Shown here piece by piece: positions 35,850 to 45,420 of a DNA stretch of 64,000 nucleotides; positions within the stretch are counted from its first letter, which is position 1; every line of letters starts with the position of its first letter. The position numbers were made by a program, and so were the translations under genes. Below the pieces are notes generated by a model. It saw only the letters and a program-made list of their open reading frames with translations, was not told the origin of the DNA and searched no databases. This DNA comes from Rhizobium sp. CB3090 (lineage in GTDB: Bacteria > Pseudomonadota > Alphaproteobacteria > Rhizobiales > Rhizobiaceae), in NCBI RefSeq assembly GCF_029714285.1, contig NZ_CP121664.1, positions 1 to 64,000 on the forward strand, written 5' to 3'.

Positions 35850-36078
35850 AACGATCTTTCCACATAAGTCCGCCTACGGCCTCCAAGGTCGCCAGCTCTG
35901 CCCATCAATTCTGCCGGATCCTGCGGCGGGTTTGCGGCGCGACACGGCCCGTCGAAATGCGACTTACCTAAAATCCGATCCGAAAAGTAAGATCTTGCTT
36001 TTGATCTGACATGCAAAGCTGAACGCCGCGTTACGAAGTTCCAAAGCGGACGATGGGAAGCCTGAGGCAGTTCAAACA

Positions 36079-36588
36079 ATGAAGCTCTTTCAAAAAAAAC
36101 CGGCGGCGCTGACATGTGAAGACGTGCTGGACGCATTTCGGGAAGATCCCGTTCGATGGTTCAGGTCCGGGAATGACGAAACCTTTCGTCGTGTGGATGA
36201 CTGGGGCTTCGGACATACCGAACAACATCGCATCGTTTATTTCCCTCCCGTGTATGCCAAGCCGTATGGCTTCCAAATTGGCACGATCAGAGATGTCGAA
36301 ATCAAGATCTGGATGGCAACGGCGTATTTCACCCACTTCGCGGTCGAGAAGTCGGCCATTATCGCGGGAACCGAAATCGATGTCAGGGGAAAGGGGATCG
36401 CATCCAGTATGATGCGGGCCTATTTGCGCAAGCTGCAAGACTTCTACCGGGTCAGATATGCCGTATTCGACACGACGAAAACACTAGGCGAGGGCGACTA
36501 CGAGACATTTCTGACAGATCGTCTCGGCGCTCTTCCATACGAGGGTCCGACCTCGTTTCGATTGGATCTCGAAAGACCATTGCCGTGA
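36079..36588 (+). CDS. GNAT-like hypothetical protein
   Basis: 169 residues. A GNAT-like acetyl-CoA loop can be read in EIDVRGKGIASSMMRAYLRK, with a preceding strand FTHFAVEKSAIIAG and a following strand RYAVFDTTK. The rest does not resemble a family I know. The substrate is unknown. It stands alone, with no strong operon link. Confidence 0.55.
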   Translation: MKLFQKKPAALTCEDVLDAFREDPVRWFRSGNDETFRRVDDWGFGHTEQHRIVYFPPVYAKPYGFQIGTIRDVEIKIWMATAYFTHFAVEKSAIIAGTEIDVRGKGIASSMMRAYLRKLQDFYRVRYAVFDTTKTLGEGDYETFLTDRLGALPYEGPTSFRLDLERPLP

Positions 36589-36778
36589 AATCTTGGGAAG
36601 CCGCGTAGCGTCGTGTTTGCTATCCTCGTGCCTCTAAGAAGGCCGTGGCACGATGCCAGCGGACACCCTGTTCAGACAGCGACAGGACGCAGGTTGTAAC
36701 CATGATGAGCGTATTGCTATTACGGAAAGCCAACATTGTGATTGGAGATCGAAACGGTCACCGCGGCTATTGCTAACT

Positions 36779-38200
36779 TTAATCCGCCTCGTCGGTCGGG
36801 CTTCGACCTTGCGGCTTCCGTTTGCCGAGTTCCTCGAATATCGCGTTGAAGTTCAAGCCAAACCCGGCAAGGTTCGGTTGGATCATGACGAATTTCGACA
36901 AGAGCGACAGGAAGCCCCCTTTCGGCGCGCTTTCCTGCTTCTGTTTTTCGGAGATCCTGCGCTTGCTGATGCCTTCGCTGACATTAAGTAAAAGCGTCAG
37001 GCGCCTTTCGCGAAAATAAGGCTCAGCCGGTTCATAGGCTTCGAGAAGGCTTTTTGCGGCTTCCAGGCGCGCCTGATCTTCGCTCCAGATTGCAATGGCT
37101 GCAAAGGCGAGCGCGTAATCGTCGCGTGCCGGAGTTTTCAGATCCACTGAACGCAGCTGGTCGATTTCCGCGCATGCATCATCGACCTTTTTTTGATAGA
37201 GTAGGGCTTCGGCGAGGTGAATTCTGTCGATCGGATCGTCATGGAGCCCGAGCGCGATGCGGGTCGTGGCTTCAGCATCCTTCCACTGCTCCAGGAACTT
37301 GTAGGATTCGGCAATCTCCCGGTAGATCGAAGTCTGGCCGATCCTGGTCCAGATGTCCTCCTGGACAAGCTCGTGGAACAGGCCGATCGCTTCGTCCAGC
37401 ATCGCCCGATCGTGACGCAACATCCCCACATGTTGAAGCGCCCGGATATACATGTGCCTTTGATACCGGGTCAGAGGGGCGTTGTTCGGATCGCGGGCTA
37501 ACGCGACAACCTCAGAGAACAGATCTTCGGCGGCCTTGGCATCGCCGATCAGGAAAAACTGTACGGCTTTGGACGACCGGTATTGGAGCTGGTCGCCCAA
37601 GTCCTTGCTGACAACGAGAATGCGATCGAGATATCGTAGGCGATCGGCGAAGGGCATACGATCAAATTCGAGATCGATGAAGATCTGCAAGAGCTGGATG
37701 TCGGTCTCGTCTAGTGTGATCGGTCCAGCTTTCTTGAGCTCCCGGCGTGCATTGGATCGATCGTCGCCAAGCGTCAGCGCAAACAGCGCCCGGAAATAGA
37801 CGATCTTCCTATGCCATTTGTGATGCTGAATGTTACCGCGCAGGCGCTCCAGGGTCTCAAGCCAGTCGGCGGAGCGTCCCGTCGTGACGTAAAGCCACTG
37901 CAGCTCCTCGACATAGGATGCGAGCGCGTTGACATCGACGCGAAGAATGTAGGCAACGGTGCTCGGCTTATCGATGACCGGTGCCGTATGCGACTTATGC
38001 CATATCGTATATTGGCTGATATCTGCCCGGGCTGCGAGGAGCGCGATCTCCCAACTCCGGTCGCGGCACGCCTCATTGTACTTCTTGCCGATGTCGAAGC
38101 CCGCAAGCCGACCTTTGCAACAGATACCGAATTTCTTGTTTGATCCACAAAGACAGGGTTGCGACCACCCATGCCGATAAGGGCGCCATTGTTTTGTCAT
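36779..38200 (-). CDS. SEC-C motif and TPR-repeat protein
   Basis: 473 residues. The N-terminus carries a SEC-C zinc motif, PCLCGSNKKFGICCKG (about residues 15-30). The remainder is alpha-helical with TPR-like pairs, for example SIYREIAESYKFLEQWKDAE and IHLAEALLYQKKVDDACAEI. SEC-C modules with helical repeats occur in proteins of unknown role, some in defence islands. It is divergent from the giant nuclease gene with a gap of about 220 bp, so the two may share a control region. Confidence 0.7.
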   Translation of the reverse strand: MTKQWRPYRHGWSQPCLCGSNKKFGICCKGRLAGFDIGKKYNEACRDRSWEIALLAARADISQYTIWHKSHTAPVIDKPSTVAYILRVDVNALASYVEELQWLYVTTGRSADWLETLERLRGNIQHHKWHRKIVYFRALFALTLGDDRSNARRELKKAGPITLDETDIQLLQIFIDLEFDRMPFADRLRYLDRILVVSKDLGDQLQYRSSKAVQFFLIGDAKAAEDLFSEVVALARDPNNAPLTRYQRHMYIRALQHVGMLRHDRAMLDEAIGLFHELVQEDIWTRIGQTSIYREIAESYKFLEQWKDAEATTRIALGLHDDPIDRIHLAEALLYQKKVDDACAEIDQLRSVDLKTPARDDYALAFAAIAIWSEDQARLEAAKSLLEAYEPAEPYFRERRLTLLLNVSEGISKRRISEKQKQESAPKGGFLSLLSKFVMIQPNLAGFGLNFNAIFEELGKRKPQGRSPTDEAD

Positions 38201-38417
38201 TGGTCAGAACTCGATCGTTCAAGATGAATTCGGGCACACTCCTCGGATGAGCATTGGGGAGATGTAATAATTGACTTTCTGCAACGTGTGCAAGCCAGCA
38301 GCTTGATCAACGCACCGCCGATAAGGCTAGAGAGCCGTGTGAATTGTGAGGATTAAGCAAAGCCGAAGATGTGCTTTTCTCTTCTCGTGGGATAATGGCG
38401 CGAATCAGAGCAGAGCC

Positions 38418-41400
38418 ATGACCAAACAACATCAAAGGCGCCCCAAAGCGGAGCAATCTCCCCGGCGCTACGACACTCCTCCGGCTGAAACGATCACGCC
38501 ACCTTCGGTTCATCGCCACCCGGTCCTTCCCCTCGTCGACATCGGCAGCCGGAAGTTCGAAGAACTGTGCCGAGACATCATGCGGCAGGTCTATCCAGAC
38601 TACCGCATCGCTTTGAAACGACGGACGGGCCAGGAACAGTTCGGCGTCGACGTCGAGGGATTCGACGATCTCCAGAATCCGGTGACCGTCGTTTCGGCCA
38701 AGTGCTACAAGCACATTCCCGCATGGGAATTCCGCGCCTGGATCGAAGATTTCACCAAACATCTCGAGGGCCACTGGAAAGGCAAGGGCGTCAAGGAATT
38801 CATCATCGCTGTCAGTGTTGAGGCCAATGATGACGATATGAACGACGCCGCCCGCGAATTGGCAGCTCAGCTGCGCGCGCAAGGCATTCGTTTCCGCCTG
38901 TGGGACTCGGTCGAGATTTCAGAGCTTTTGAGGAAAGATCCGCGGCTCATCGACCGATATTTCAACGAGGCGTGGGTCAAGGCATTGTCCGCCGATCGTG
39001 ACCCAACGACGCCGGTAGCGGCGGTACCTTTTAGCGTGAGTGGTCCCACGAACTCTCAGATGGCCGTTTTTGCGCAGATCGAAGCCACATACCAGGGGCC
39101 TCTCAATGACGCATTGTCTCGCAACCTCGAAGAGGCAATTGCCAAGCTGCGCCGTGGGAAGCGATCGGCCGTCAAAGACTGGTTGGCTGACGCGCAATCG
39201 GACATGGTCAAATGGAATGGCGCCAGTCCCGAAACGCGAGCTAAGGGGCTGCGTGCCGTTGCGATGGTTGTTCTTGGTGAAGGCGACATCGAGACCGCAG
39301 AACGCCTCCTCGATGAGGCTGACGCGTATGCCTTTCCGCCCGATCGGGTGGCGCGGGCATTCCTCATTCGGTCTCGTGACGATGGGCGCAAGGCACTTTC
39401 CTATTTGACGTCACCGGAAAACAGGCGTGAGCGGGAATTGGCCGGCGCGCTGCTGATCGAAGAGGGGCAGGCGCAAGAAGCGCTTGATATGCTCGCGCCG
39501 CTGACAGGCGACGATGCCAGCTCCGAGGTGCTTCGGCTGCGGGCCCTGGCAACCCTGTTAAGCGGTGGAAAACGTGCCGAGGCGCTTAATCTTGTCGGCT
39601 CGGCCACCGCCAAGGAACCTGATTCCGCCATGGCCTTGTTTGCCCGCGGGGTGGTGCGCATGGCCTGCGCTCTTGTCGATGGCGCATCGCCTCAGTTCGG
39701 CAGTGTCCCTAACCCGATCGGCCGCTCGCTCGTTCTGTCGACGCCAGACGCTCGAAACCTGCTTCTCCAGGCGGCGGATGATTTTGCCCGTCTGCACGAG
39801 ACCGTCGAGGGGGACTTCAAGCGAGACATCGAGGTCTGGCGTCTTGCCGTACTCCTCCTCAACGAGGACACCCGAGATCGCGGCCGACAATATGCGCGTT
39901 CCCTGCTTGCCAAGGCCGATATCGACCCTTCGGTCATTGCCTGGAGCCTTCTGCACGGTTTGCCTCTGAAGCACGGCAGGATCAGAAAGACCTTCGCCGA
40001 TGCCATACGCACCGGCAAGGCCACGCCGAGCCATGTTGTGGTTCTCGCCATGATGGCGGCAGGACGGACAAGCCCGGACAAGGGTGTTGAACAGATCGAC
40101 AAGTTTGCTGCGATTTTTCCTGAAGCAAGTGCCTTCTTCGACGCCTGGCGCCAACAGTTCGGAGCAAACGACGGTGGCGGCGAGGGCACGACCTTTGCTC
40201 AAAGCCTCCGTGACAGCCTTGCCACGAACAATGTCGCATCGGTCTATAGCTACATCTCGAAACACCCGTCCGAAGTCGAAAACCTCCTCGCAGGTGCCGA
40301 TTTCCTTGCGTCCCGCGGTGCTTTCGATCTTGTCGATCAGCTTCGACCAGCGCTTTCCAAGCTATTGACCGCACGTGCGATCGAGCTAGCGTCCGTGGCA
40401 GCGCTCAACAACAACGATGCGCGCGCGTCCATCGATATCCTCAATCGGGCCCTCGCACAGGGGATGGATAATACGCGCCGGCTTTCCTACGTCCGCATCC
40501 GTGCCTGGAAGGCACTTGGTAATCACCATGCGCTGATAGACGATATTCAAGAACAGCTTCGAGATCGGGAAGACCCGGAATTGCGTGAGGAGCTTCTGGA
40601 AGCCTATCTGCGGATCGGCGCGCTCGATCGGGTCAAGGAGCAGGCCGAACTTGCCCTCGACAGCGGCATCATAGACAAACGCAAAGCAGTTCAGCTCGCG
40701 ATTGCCCTGCAAAGCCATGCGCCCGATGTCGCGCGTCGCGCGCTGGAGGGTCTTGGCAGCTACGATGTGCCAACCGATCTCGAAAATGTGGTGCTTGAGC
40801 TTTCGAGCAACCTTGGTATCGCATCGCTGCAACAGGAGATGATCCGCAAGCTCGTCAGCGATCCCGAAAAGAAGGCCAGTTTCAGAAGCTTTGATACTGT
40901 TGAGGAGCTGCTGGCGATGCTCGAGGAACAGGCAAACGGATATCGCGCGCTGCTTGATCAATGGCTACACGGCACGATCCCTGCAGCCGCTGCCATGCGA
41001 AACGACGGCAAGGATTTTGTATCGCTTTTCCTGGCCAGCAAAACGGCACGCCGTCACCGCGCCGGAGATCCGATCCCGATGATGTTGCGGTCCGGCACCG
41101 AACGGCCCGACCTGCGCATCCCGCCCGGCGAGCACCCCATCTTGCGTCTCGACCTTAGTGGACTGCTGATGGCCGAGAGGGTGGGCATCATTGACGAGCT
41201 CGACGACGTATTCTCGATCCAGGTTCCCGTGTCTCTTCCAGAAGCCCTTGTTCTGCTAGAGACACAATTTCACGATGTATCAAAGGTCATCGCCGATGGC
41301 GTAAGAGCCGTTGCTCGCGGCGACAGCTCCGTCGTTGTAGTCAAGACGATACCCTCCGGCGTTCCCGAATTGTCGGTCGTCAGGGGCGGGATCGAGGGCG

Positions 41401-44400
41401 ACGACTTGCACCGCGTCGCGTTTATTCTCGATCGCGCGTTTCAAACCGGCCATATCGACCGATCTCAGCTCGAAAGCATCTCCGCTCAGCTTGAAATCTC
41501 CGCCGAGACACCCCGCCAGCCGATCGCAGAACTTGCGCTTGGTCAGGACGCCATCATCGCCTTCGCTCAGGTAGGCGTCCTCGAACCGCTTGCCAGGTCT
41601 ATCTCCTTGATGGCCGAACAAAAAACGGTCGATCATATGTTGCGTCAGCTGGATTTTGCTGAGGACGAAGCGGAGATCAAGTTGAAGCTGCGTGGACTGA
41701 CCCAGGTCGTCGCGACAAGGCTTGCCACGTCAAGATGGACGACGATTACCCCAGACAGGACGGTTCGAGAGAACGAGCGATCGGCTATGCTTCCCTCGCA
41801 TGCGCGCTGCCTGGTCGAAGCCTTGCCGAAAGACCATGCCACCTTTGATCACTTTCTGTGGATCGAAGACCGAACCATCTCGCGCCAGCCTATCAAACGC
41901 CTTTTGACGCTGCCCGAAATTCTTTCGGTCCTGCGGGACCGGGGCCTCATCGACAAGCCACGCTACGCCAGTATCTGGACATCCCTTCGTCAATGGGGCT
42001 ACCTTTGCCTTCCGATCGATCACGACGAAATCGCGGCCATCATCGAAGCGGCGCCGGTCGTTGACGGCGCAATCGTGGAAAATGGACCGCTTGGCGATCT
42101 GCGGCGTTGGTTCGCCAACGAGTTGCAGCACCTTCGTTATGTCGATCAGAGCCATCAGGCCGATAACCAGGGTCGGATTGTCGGAGAAGTGCGCCGAACG
42201 ATCGATCTGTCTTCGCTCTCCAGCAAGCTTATCAAGCGGTTGTGGTTGGACGGCAAAGGTTCCGACGCTGAACTCACTGCGCGCTCAACCTGGGTCTGGT
42301 CAAACCTGCGCCTGACGCATCTGCCGGCGCCGGTTGGAGCTCCCGATCCCGAGGGACGACGGTCGGTGTCGGCCTTGAACGCAGCACAGATGCTGATGGT
42401 GCCGATCCATACCGATCTCGATCGCAGAAAACTTAGAAAGGAGCGTTACGCAGGGCTGCTCAACTGGACCATTAATTCGGTTATCGGCCCGCTTGCAAAA
42501 GCCGATCCCGAAACGGCTGACCTGACAGCCGACACCGTCGCCTCGATGCTATCGCGCTTGGTCGAGATCCCCGAAGGACTGGAAATCGACGTCGCCCAGG
42601 CACTCAAGATGCAGTTGACGCGGTCGGCCCGCCATTTTCTGGATTTGTTGCCGGACGACTGGGAAGAACGGATCACCAGTCGCGGCAATTTGAAAGAGCA
42701 ACTGTCGATCGTCATGGTGATGTTGCTGACGGTAGAGGGCAATCTTCAGCTCAGTGTCAAGGTTCTGGAGGAAACACTACGGCGTTGTATTACCGAAGGG
42801 CTCACGCGCTGTGAGCTCGCCCTGCATAATTCGCGGAAGAAGGCGAAGCTTGAGCTGGACACAAATGCTGATGGCCTGCCAGTTGGTACGCTGGTGATCG
42901 GAAAGCGCCGGGTCCCGATTCATGCGAGTACAATGGGGCTGGTTCATCCCGACACGGCCATTCGCGCAAAATTGTTGCAGACGATCGGGGAAGAGGGGCC
43001 GGTCGGACGGCCGATCACGCCGGCCTATCTGGCCGATCTCGCAGGCAACGAGAATGTCGAGCTGCGCGTCGACGATTTTCATGAGCGGCTGCGCTCTGAC
43101 TTTCGACGCGCAAAGCAGTTGTTGTGGGAACGGCTGTCAAAGACCGGTTCGGTCGACCTGGCTGACTTCGATCTTCCGTCGCCTGACCATCTTTTCGATT
43201 ATCTTGGCGTTTCAAGGGAATTCCGGGGCTCGGCCACCGAGCTTGTCGCTGCGGCCATCAAGGCGCTTTGCCCGGCCGTTGGCATCGAGCAGGCGATCTA
43301 CCGTGTGTCAGCTATCCCCTACACGTTTGACCGCGACCTTCTTCTCGAATTCGAGGCTGAGGTCTCGCATGCCGGGCAAGAACCGTGGGCGCCACGGTGG
43401 GAATCGATCAATACGTCGCTCGTTTGGCTACTTGCCACGGCATCAGCCGGCAAGCCGGTCGGCACCGACGAACCCGGTCTTGACTGGGGTCTTTCGCTGA
43501 CCCACGCCAAGCTCGTCGTACGTTTGCTGCGACATGGCGCGCGGCAAGCGGTCAAAGATCCTGCATGGCGGGCCCTCCCGCCGCAACTCGCGTTCTGCCT
43601 CGTCTGGCTGCATGTCGATCAGCTGGCGCGTGTTGTGGCGGGATCGGGGATCGATCCTCATGAATTTGGACGATGGCTGTCGGCGCGCACACGGCCGATG
43701 ATTTTCGACTTCAAGTACGAGGAGGTCTGGGACGACTGGTTGCGCCAAAGCTCCATTCACCTGACAGGTCATCTACTCCTGGCAAAGGCCGTATCCACGC
43801 TTCTTTCTACAGGGCTTCAGGTTCCTGAATGGTTGAAGGCGACAATTGGACAAACCGGAGATCATCATTGGACGCCAGTACCCGATGTGATGGTCGCGAC
43901 GCCTGAAGCCCATGACGCCCCATTTTGGATTTCGGTCGATCCGATCCCTGCCATGATGACTGCCGATTGGATGGGGCCGGATCACCCGTTGCGGCATCGG
44001 GACCAGAATGCGCTGATGACCAGCATCCTTGAGGAGAGCAGGGAGGCAGAGGTGGGTTTTATTGCTTCCCTCGTCTTGGTTATCGTCGACCTTGATCGCG
44101 TCAATGACGATCTGATGACTTCGTTGCGCGAGCGTCTCATGGCAACGCTGGCACAATCACCAGTCCTGGATGATCATGTCTTCCTTGCTGTCACGGACGC
44201 ACTCGCCCGGGTCTTCGCACGACTGCGAGATCTCGCCGGATTCGAGATCTGGCTTGCAGGCCTTGCCGAGGACTGTGCGCGGAAATGGGCTCGCGCCCGC
44301 GTGGGCTTGACCGAAGATAACGAGGCGAGCAAGGCCGCTGTCGCGTTGTTCAACGCAGTTTACGTGTATTCAGCTGTCAACAAACGTCCGCACACGGAAA

Positions 44401-44537
44401 TCTGCGGTTTGCTCGCCAAAAATATCGTCGCCATTGCCGACGCCTGGCCGGCGGCGTTGAGAGCCGCGATCAATTGCCTGGACGGCATCTCGCAGCACGT
44501 CGACGTCGCAACAGCCGCCGAGGCGATCTTTCCGTAA
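38418..44537 (+). CDS. Giant Mrr-like PD-(D/E)XK nuclease with long helical-repeat body
   Basis: About 2,040 residues from the ATG at 38418 (a GTG at 38346 is also in frame). The N-terminal ~170 residues form an Mrr/restriction-endonuclease-like fold: KFEELCRDIMRQ, then GQEQFGVDVEG (D78) and VTVVSAKCYKHI (S93-A-K95, a variant of the D/E-x-K motif). A long TPR-like region follows (roughly 200-900), and a large C-terminal region I do not recognise. The stop codon TAA belongs to the terminal repeat of IS66 copy B. Before insertion the gene read on as ALLELRTR and stopped at 47391-47393, so only eight residues were lost. Probable antiviral or DNA-targeting protein; role inferred from the nuclease and its neighbours. 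Confidence 0.75.
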   Translation: MTKQHQRRPKAEQSPRRYDTPPAETITPPSVHRHPVLPLVDIGSRKFEELCRDIMRQVYPDYRIALKRRTGQEQFGVDVEGFDDLQNPVTVVSAKCYKHIPAWEFRAWIEDFTKHLEGHWKGKGVKEFIIAVSVEANDDDMNDAARELAAQLRAQGIRFRLWDSVEISELLRKDPRLIDRYFNEAWVKALSADRDPTTPVAAVPFSVSGPTNSQMAVFAQIEATYQGPLNDALSRNLEEAIAKLRRGKRSAVKDWLADAQSDMVKWNGASPETRAKGLRAVAMVVLGEGDIETAERLLDEADAYAFPPDRVARAFLIRSRDDGRKALSYLTSPENRRERELAGALLIEEGQAQEALDMLAPLTGDDASSEVLRLRALATLLSGGKRAEALNLVGSATAKEPDSAMALFARGVVRMACALVDGASPQFGSVPNPIGRSLVLSTPDARNLLLQAADDFARLHETVEGDFKRDIEVWRLAVLLLNEDTRDRGRQYARSLLAKADIDPSVIAWSLLHGLPLKHGRIRKTFADAIRTGKATPSHVVVLAMMAAGRTSPDKGVEQIDKFAAIFPEASAFFDAWRQQFGANDGGGEGTTFAQSLRDSLATNNVASVYSYISKHPSEVENLLAGADFLASRGAFDLVDQLRPALSKLLTARAIELASVAALNNNDARASIDILNRALAQGMDNTRRLSYVRIRAWKALGNHHALIDDIQEQLRDREDPELREELLEAYLRIGALDRVKEQAELALDSGIIDKRKAVQLAIALQSHAPDVARRALEGLGSYDVPTDLENVVLELSSNLGIASLQQEMIRKLVSDPEKKASFRSFDTVEELLAMLEEQANGYRALLDQWLHGTIPAAAAMRNDGKDFVSLFLASKTARRHRAGDPIPMMLRSGTERPDLRIPPGEHPILRLDLSGLLMAERVGIIDELDDVFSIQVPVSLPEALVLLETQFHDVSKVIADGVRAVARGDSSVVVVKTIPSGVPELSVVRGGIEGDDLHRVAFILDRAFQTGHIDRSQLESISAQLEISAETPRQPIAELALGQDAIIAFAQVGVLEPLARSISLMAEQKTVDHMLRQLDFAEDEAEIKLKLRGLTQVVATRLATSRWTTITPDRTVRENERSAMLPSHARCLVEALPKDHATFDHFLWIEDRTISRQPIKRLLTLPEILSVLRDRGLIDKPRYASIWTSLRQWGYLCLPIDHDEIAAIIEAAPVVDGAIVENGPLGDLRRWFANELQHLRYVDQSHQADNQGRIVGEVRRTIDLSSLSSKLIKRLWLDGKGSDAELTARSTWVWSNLRLTHLPAPVGAPDPEGRRSVSALNAAQMLMVPIHTDLDRRKLRKERYAGLLNWTINSVIGPLAKADPETADLTADTVASMLSRLVEIPEGLEIDVAQALKMQLTRSARHFLDLLPDDWEERITSRGNLKEQLSIVMVMLLTVEGNLQLSVKVLEETLRRCITEGLTRCELALHNSRKKAKLELDTNADGLPVGTLVIGKRRVPIHASTMGLVHPDTAIRAKLLQTIGEEGPVGRPITPAYLADLAGNENVELRVDDFHERLRSDFRRAKQLLWERLSKTGSVDLADFDLPSPDHLFDYLGVSREFRGSATELVAAAIKALCPAVGIEQAIYRVSAIPYTFDRDLLLEFEAEVSHAGQEPWAPRWESINTSLVWLLATASAGKPVGTDEPGLDWGLSLTHAKLVVRLLRHGARQAVKDPAWRALPPQLAFCLVWLHVDQLARVVAGSGIDPHEFGRWLSARTRPMIFDFKYEEVWDDWLRQSSIHLTGHLLLAKAVSTLLSTGLQVPEWLKATIGQTGDHHWTPVPDVMVATPEAHDAPFWISVDPIPAMMTADWMGPDHPLRHRDQNALMTSILEESREAEVGFIASLVLVIVDLDRVNDDLMTSLRERLMATLAQSPVLDDHVFLAVTDALARVFARLRDLAGFEIWLAGLAEDCARKWARARVGLTEDNEASKAAVALFNAVYVYSAVNKRPHTEICGLLAKNIVAIADAWPAALRAAINCLDGISQHVDVATAAEAIFP

Positions 44538-44632
44538 CCGCCCGATTGTGGCCGCCTGTCGGAGATCGGCTTACTTGTTTATGACCCGTCTATAACGACG
44601 TCGTTAGCGACGTGCTTTAGGCGAGACCTGCG

Positions 44633-45013
44633 ATGCGCGTGGAAATTCTCGGCGATGAACGTCGCCGACGTTGGAGTGATGAGAGCAAGCTGGAGGTCGT
44701 GCTGTCGGTAGGCGTCGACGGCGCGTCGGTGACAGAGGTGGCGCGCCGGTATTCGGTCACGCGGCAGCAGGTTTACACCTGGCGGCGTGAATTGCGGAAG
44801 AAGGGCCTGCTGTCGCCGCCGTCGACGACGGTGTTTCTGCCGCTGGACATGCCGCCGGCAGGGGACAGCAAAGAGGCTCGGGCTTTTGATGGCATGCAGG
44901 TTTTGCCTGCAATGATGGAATTGCAACTGCGCTGCGGACGAAGCCTTCGCTTCAGTGGCGATGTTGATGTGGTTGCACTGAAGCGCCTGATCCGGGCAAT
45001 CGAGGCGGCATGA
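44633..45013 (+). CDS. tnpA: IS66 TnpA accessory protein (copy B)
   Basis: 126 residues, the same as the copy at 4769-5149, including the SVTEVARRYSVTRQQVYTWR helix-turn-helix. It overlaps tnpB by 4 bp. Intact. Confidence 0.95.
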   Translation: MRVEILGDERRRRWSDESKLEVVLSVGVDGASVTEVARRYSVTRQQVYTWRRELRKKGLLSPPSTTVFLPLDMPPAGDSKEARAFDGMQVLPAMMELQLRCGRSLRFSGDVDVVALKRLIRAIEAA

Positions 45014-45357
45014 TCGGGCCTGGGACAGGTGTTCGGGTTTATATCGCCTGCGGTGTCACGGACATGCGCAAGGGGATAGAGGGGCTGGCTGCTCTTGCCC
45101 AGGATGTGCTGCGCCAGAAGCCGACGGGAGGTGCGGTCTTCGCGTTTCGGGGCAAGCGGGGCGACCGTTTGAAGCTATTGTATTTTGACGGCCAGGGGTT
45201 CTGCCTTTATTACAAAATCTTGCAGAAAGGGCGGTTTCCATGGCCCTTGGCAGCAGATGGAGCAGCCCGGTTGACGTCTGCTCAACTGGCAATGCTGTGG
45301 GAAGGGATTGATTGGCGACGGCCCGACTGGGGCGTTCCTCCGGCCCGTGTCGGTTGA
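45010..45357 (+). CDS. tnpB: IS66 Orf2 family TnpB (copy B)
   Basis: 115 residues, the same as the copy at 5146-5493, with VYIACGVTDMRKGIEGLAAL. Part of the coupled tnpABC set and undamaged. Confidence 0.95.
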   Translation: MIGPGTGVRVYIACGVTDMRKGIEGLAALAQDVLRQKPTGGAVFAFRGKRGDRLKLLYFDGQGFCLYYKILQKGRFPWPLAADGAARLTSAQLAMLWEGIDWRRPDWGVPPARVG

Positions 45358-45420
45358 CTTTATCTCACTGAATTTGCGTGTTTTTATGGATATTGACCCT
45401 GACCTGTGGTAGTCAGGTTC

